Origin: Planctomycetota bacterium | GTDB lineage: Bacteria; Planctomycetota; Planctomycetia; Pirellulales; Thermoguttaceae | DNA: 6,826 bases | Assembly (NCBI GenBank): GCA_021784975.1 | Contig: JAJYGU010000499.1 | Span: forward strand, 1 to 6,826 | Direction of reading: 5' to 3' | Part shown: positions 6,256 to 6,826 of the stretch, piece after piece | Position numbering within the stretch: the stretch's first letter is position 1 | How the letters are laid out: the number at the start of each line of letters is the position of its first letter | Notes under the pieces: model-generated | The model's database searches: none | The model's input: only the letters and a program-made list of their open reading frames with translations | What the model was told of the DNA's origin: nothing | Program-made: the position numbers and the translations under genes

Positions 6256-6621
6256 ATGTTCGTGGACAACCCGGAAACTAAGAAATGGGCAGCGGAATTG
6301 ATGGGCACTTTCTGCCTTCTGACAGCCATGCTGATGTTTGTCATCCTTGCCGTCTCCAGCGGGGCGAAAGAAAAGGGTTTGATGGCCGGGATTGCGGTGG
6401 GCGGGGTAATCGGGCTGGAGGCGTTGCTGGCCGGCCCCATCTCCGGGGCCTCCATGAACCCGGCTCGCTCACTGGCTCCCGCCGCGGTGGCCGGCAATCT
6501 CGCCAACCAGTGGGTCTACCTAGCTGCACCCGTGGTCGGAGCGACCATCGGTGTTCCGTGCTGCCGATGGGTACACCCGCCGGGATGTTGTGGAAAGAAC
6601 GCGACCGGCACTTCGCCCTGA
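6256..6621 (+). CDS. Half-length aquaporin-like (MIP family) protein with a single NPA motif
   Basis: The protein has 121 residues, about half the usual 220-290 of MIP channels. It holds one of the two family repeats: a helix near 11-33 (WAAELMGTFCLLTAMLMFVILAV), a helix near 41-58, the pore half-helix GPISGASMNPARSLAPA (60-76, N68-P69-A70 with selectivity Arg71), and a last helix near 86-101. The SGASMNPARS motif is that of the second NPA repeat. The first repeat is absent: the DNA just upstream is the anti-sigma gene and a 28-bp gap. The first residues (KKWAAELMGTF) look like the N-terminus of a full aquaporin, so an internal deletion joining helix 1 to helix 4 is possible. A Cys-rich tail follows (C102, C103, C111, C112). 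No clear ribosome site precedes ATG 6256. It could be a decayed gene or a small protein that must pair up to form a pore. Confidence 0.75.
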   Translation: MFVDNPETKKWAAELMGTFCLLTAMLMFVILAVSSGAKEKGLMAGIAVGGVIGLEALLAGPISGASMNPARSLAPAAVAGNLANQWVYLAAPVVGATIGVPCCRWVHPPGCCGKNATGTSP

Positions 6622-6641
6622 TACCAGCCGTTGATGTGACG

Positions 6642-6670
6642 TTGACATGAGGCGTCCTGAATCGTAACGT
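6642..6670 (+). promoter_or_regulatory. Candidate promoter for the last gene, possibly leaderless
   Basis: A perfect -35 TTGACA (6642-6647) is followed after 17 bp by TAACGT (6665-6670), a poor -10 (3 of 6). Transcription would start at about 6676-6678, that is at or next to the ATG at 6678, which has no Shine-Dalgarno sequence. The match is by eye and the -10 is weak. Confidence 0.35.
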
Positions 6671-6677
6671 TTCTCGC

Positions 6678-6826
6678 ATGAGACGGATGCGCCCCCTTTA
6701 TACCGTCGCCGAAGCGATTGCGCTGCTGTACATCGCGGGCATCGCCGCCACGGCCACATTCACGGGCTTCTTGTACCTGCTTTTTCCCGAGCTGGCCGCT
6801 TTGTCGCAGGACGTGCTAACCCGGCC
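6678..6826 (+). CDS. N-terminal part of an integral membrane protein (HPP-like), cut by the window edge
   Basis: There are 49 complete codons from ATG 6678 to the right edge with no stop. The protein begins MRRMRPLYTVAEAI, followed by a helix of about 20 residues (IALLYIAGIAATATFTGFLYLL, here about 14-35), then FPELAALSQDVLTR. The FPEL-x-ALS-x-DV-x-TR motif after a first helix is one I associate with HPP-type or related membrane proteins, whose role is poorly defined (some HPP proteins carry nitrite). I am sure of a membrane protein, much less of the family. The start could also be ATG 6687; neither has a ribosome site. The preceding gene ends 56 bp upstream, with a candidate promoter in that gap. 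Confidence 0.6.
   Translation, partial: MRRMRPLYTVAEAIALLYIAGIAATATFTGFLYLLFPELAALSQDVLTR

Overview
The window is a stretch of GC-rich bacterial chromosome with no rRNA, tRNA, CRISPR or transposase. The gene types suggest a Gram-negative-like environmental bacterium: an exported GH3 glycosidase, an ECF sigma factor with the conserved FDxKGxW linker, and a polyprenyl-phosphate-sugar glycosyltransferase pair. Planctomycetota, Verrucomicrobiota, Acidobacteriota and Proteobacteria would all fit, and the sequence alone does not settle it.

Left block (1-2048, + strand): the C-terminal end of a GT2 (polyprenyl-phosphate-sugar synthase type) glycosyltransferase overlaps by 4 bp the GTG start of a 588-residue multi-spanning GT-C glycosyltransferase. 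The pair reads as a donor-making enzyme followed by a donor-using enzyme. Positions 2049-2412 hold no convincing gene, only a possible decayed membrane-protein fragment.

Middle block (2413-5248, - strand): a two-gene operon with a TetR-family repressor gene first and, 34 bp downstream, a secreted GH3 beta-glucosidase-like enzyme. The GH3 protein keeps the nucleophile Asp but has Asn-Arg where the family normally has the substrate-binding Lys-His pair.

Right block (5249-6826, + strand): a 125-bp divergent region contains a perfect 14-bp palindrome (a likely TetR operator) lying across candidate promoters for both directions. It is followed by an ECF sigma factor, a small soluble zinc-binding anti-sigma factor, a half-length aquaporin-like protein with only one NPA motif, and the start of a membrane protein cut by the window edge.

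A model that ties the right two-thirds together: the TetR protein binds the palindrome, represses its own operon (and so the GH3 enzyme) and also gates the sigma/anti-sigma switch, whose targets may include the downstream membrane proteins. The operator and gene order are seen in the sequence; the regulatory wiring is inference.
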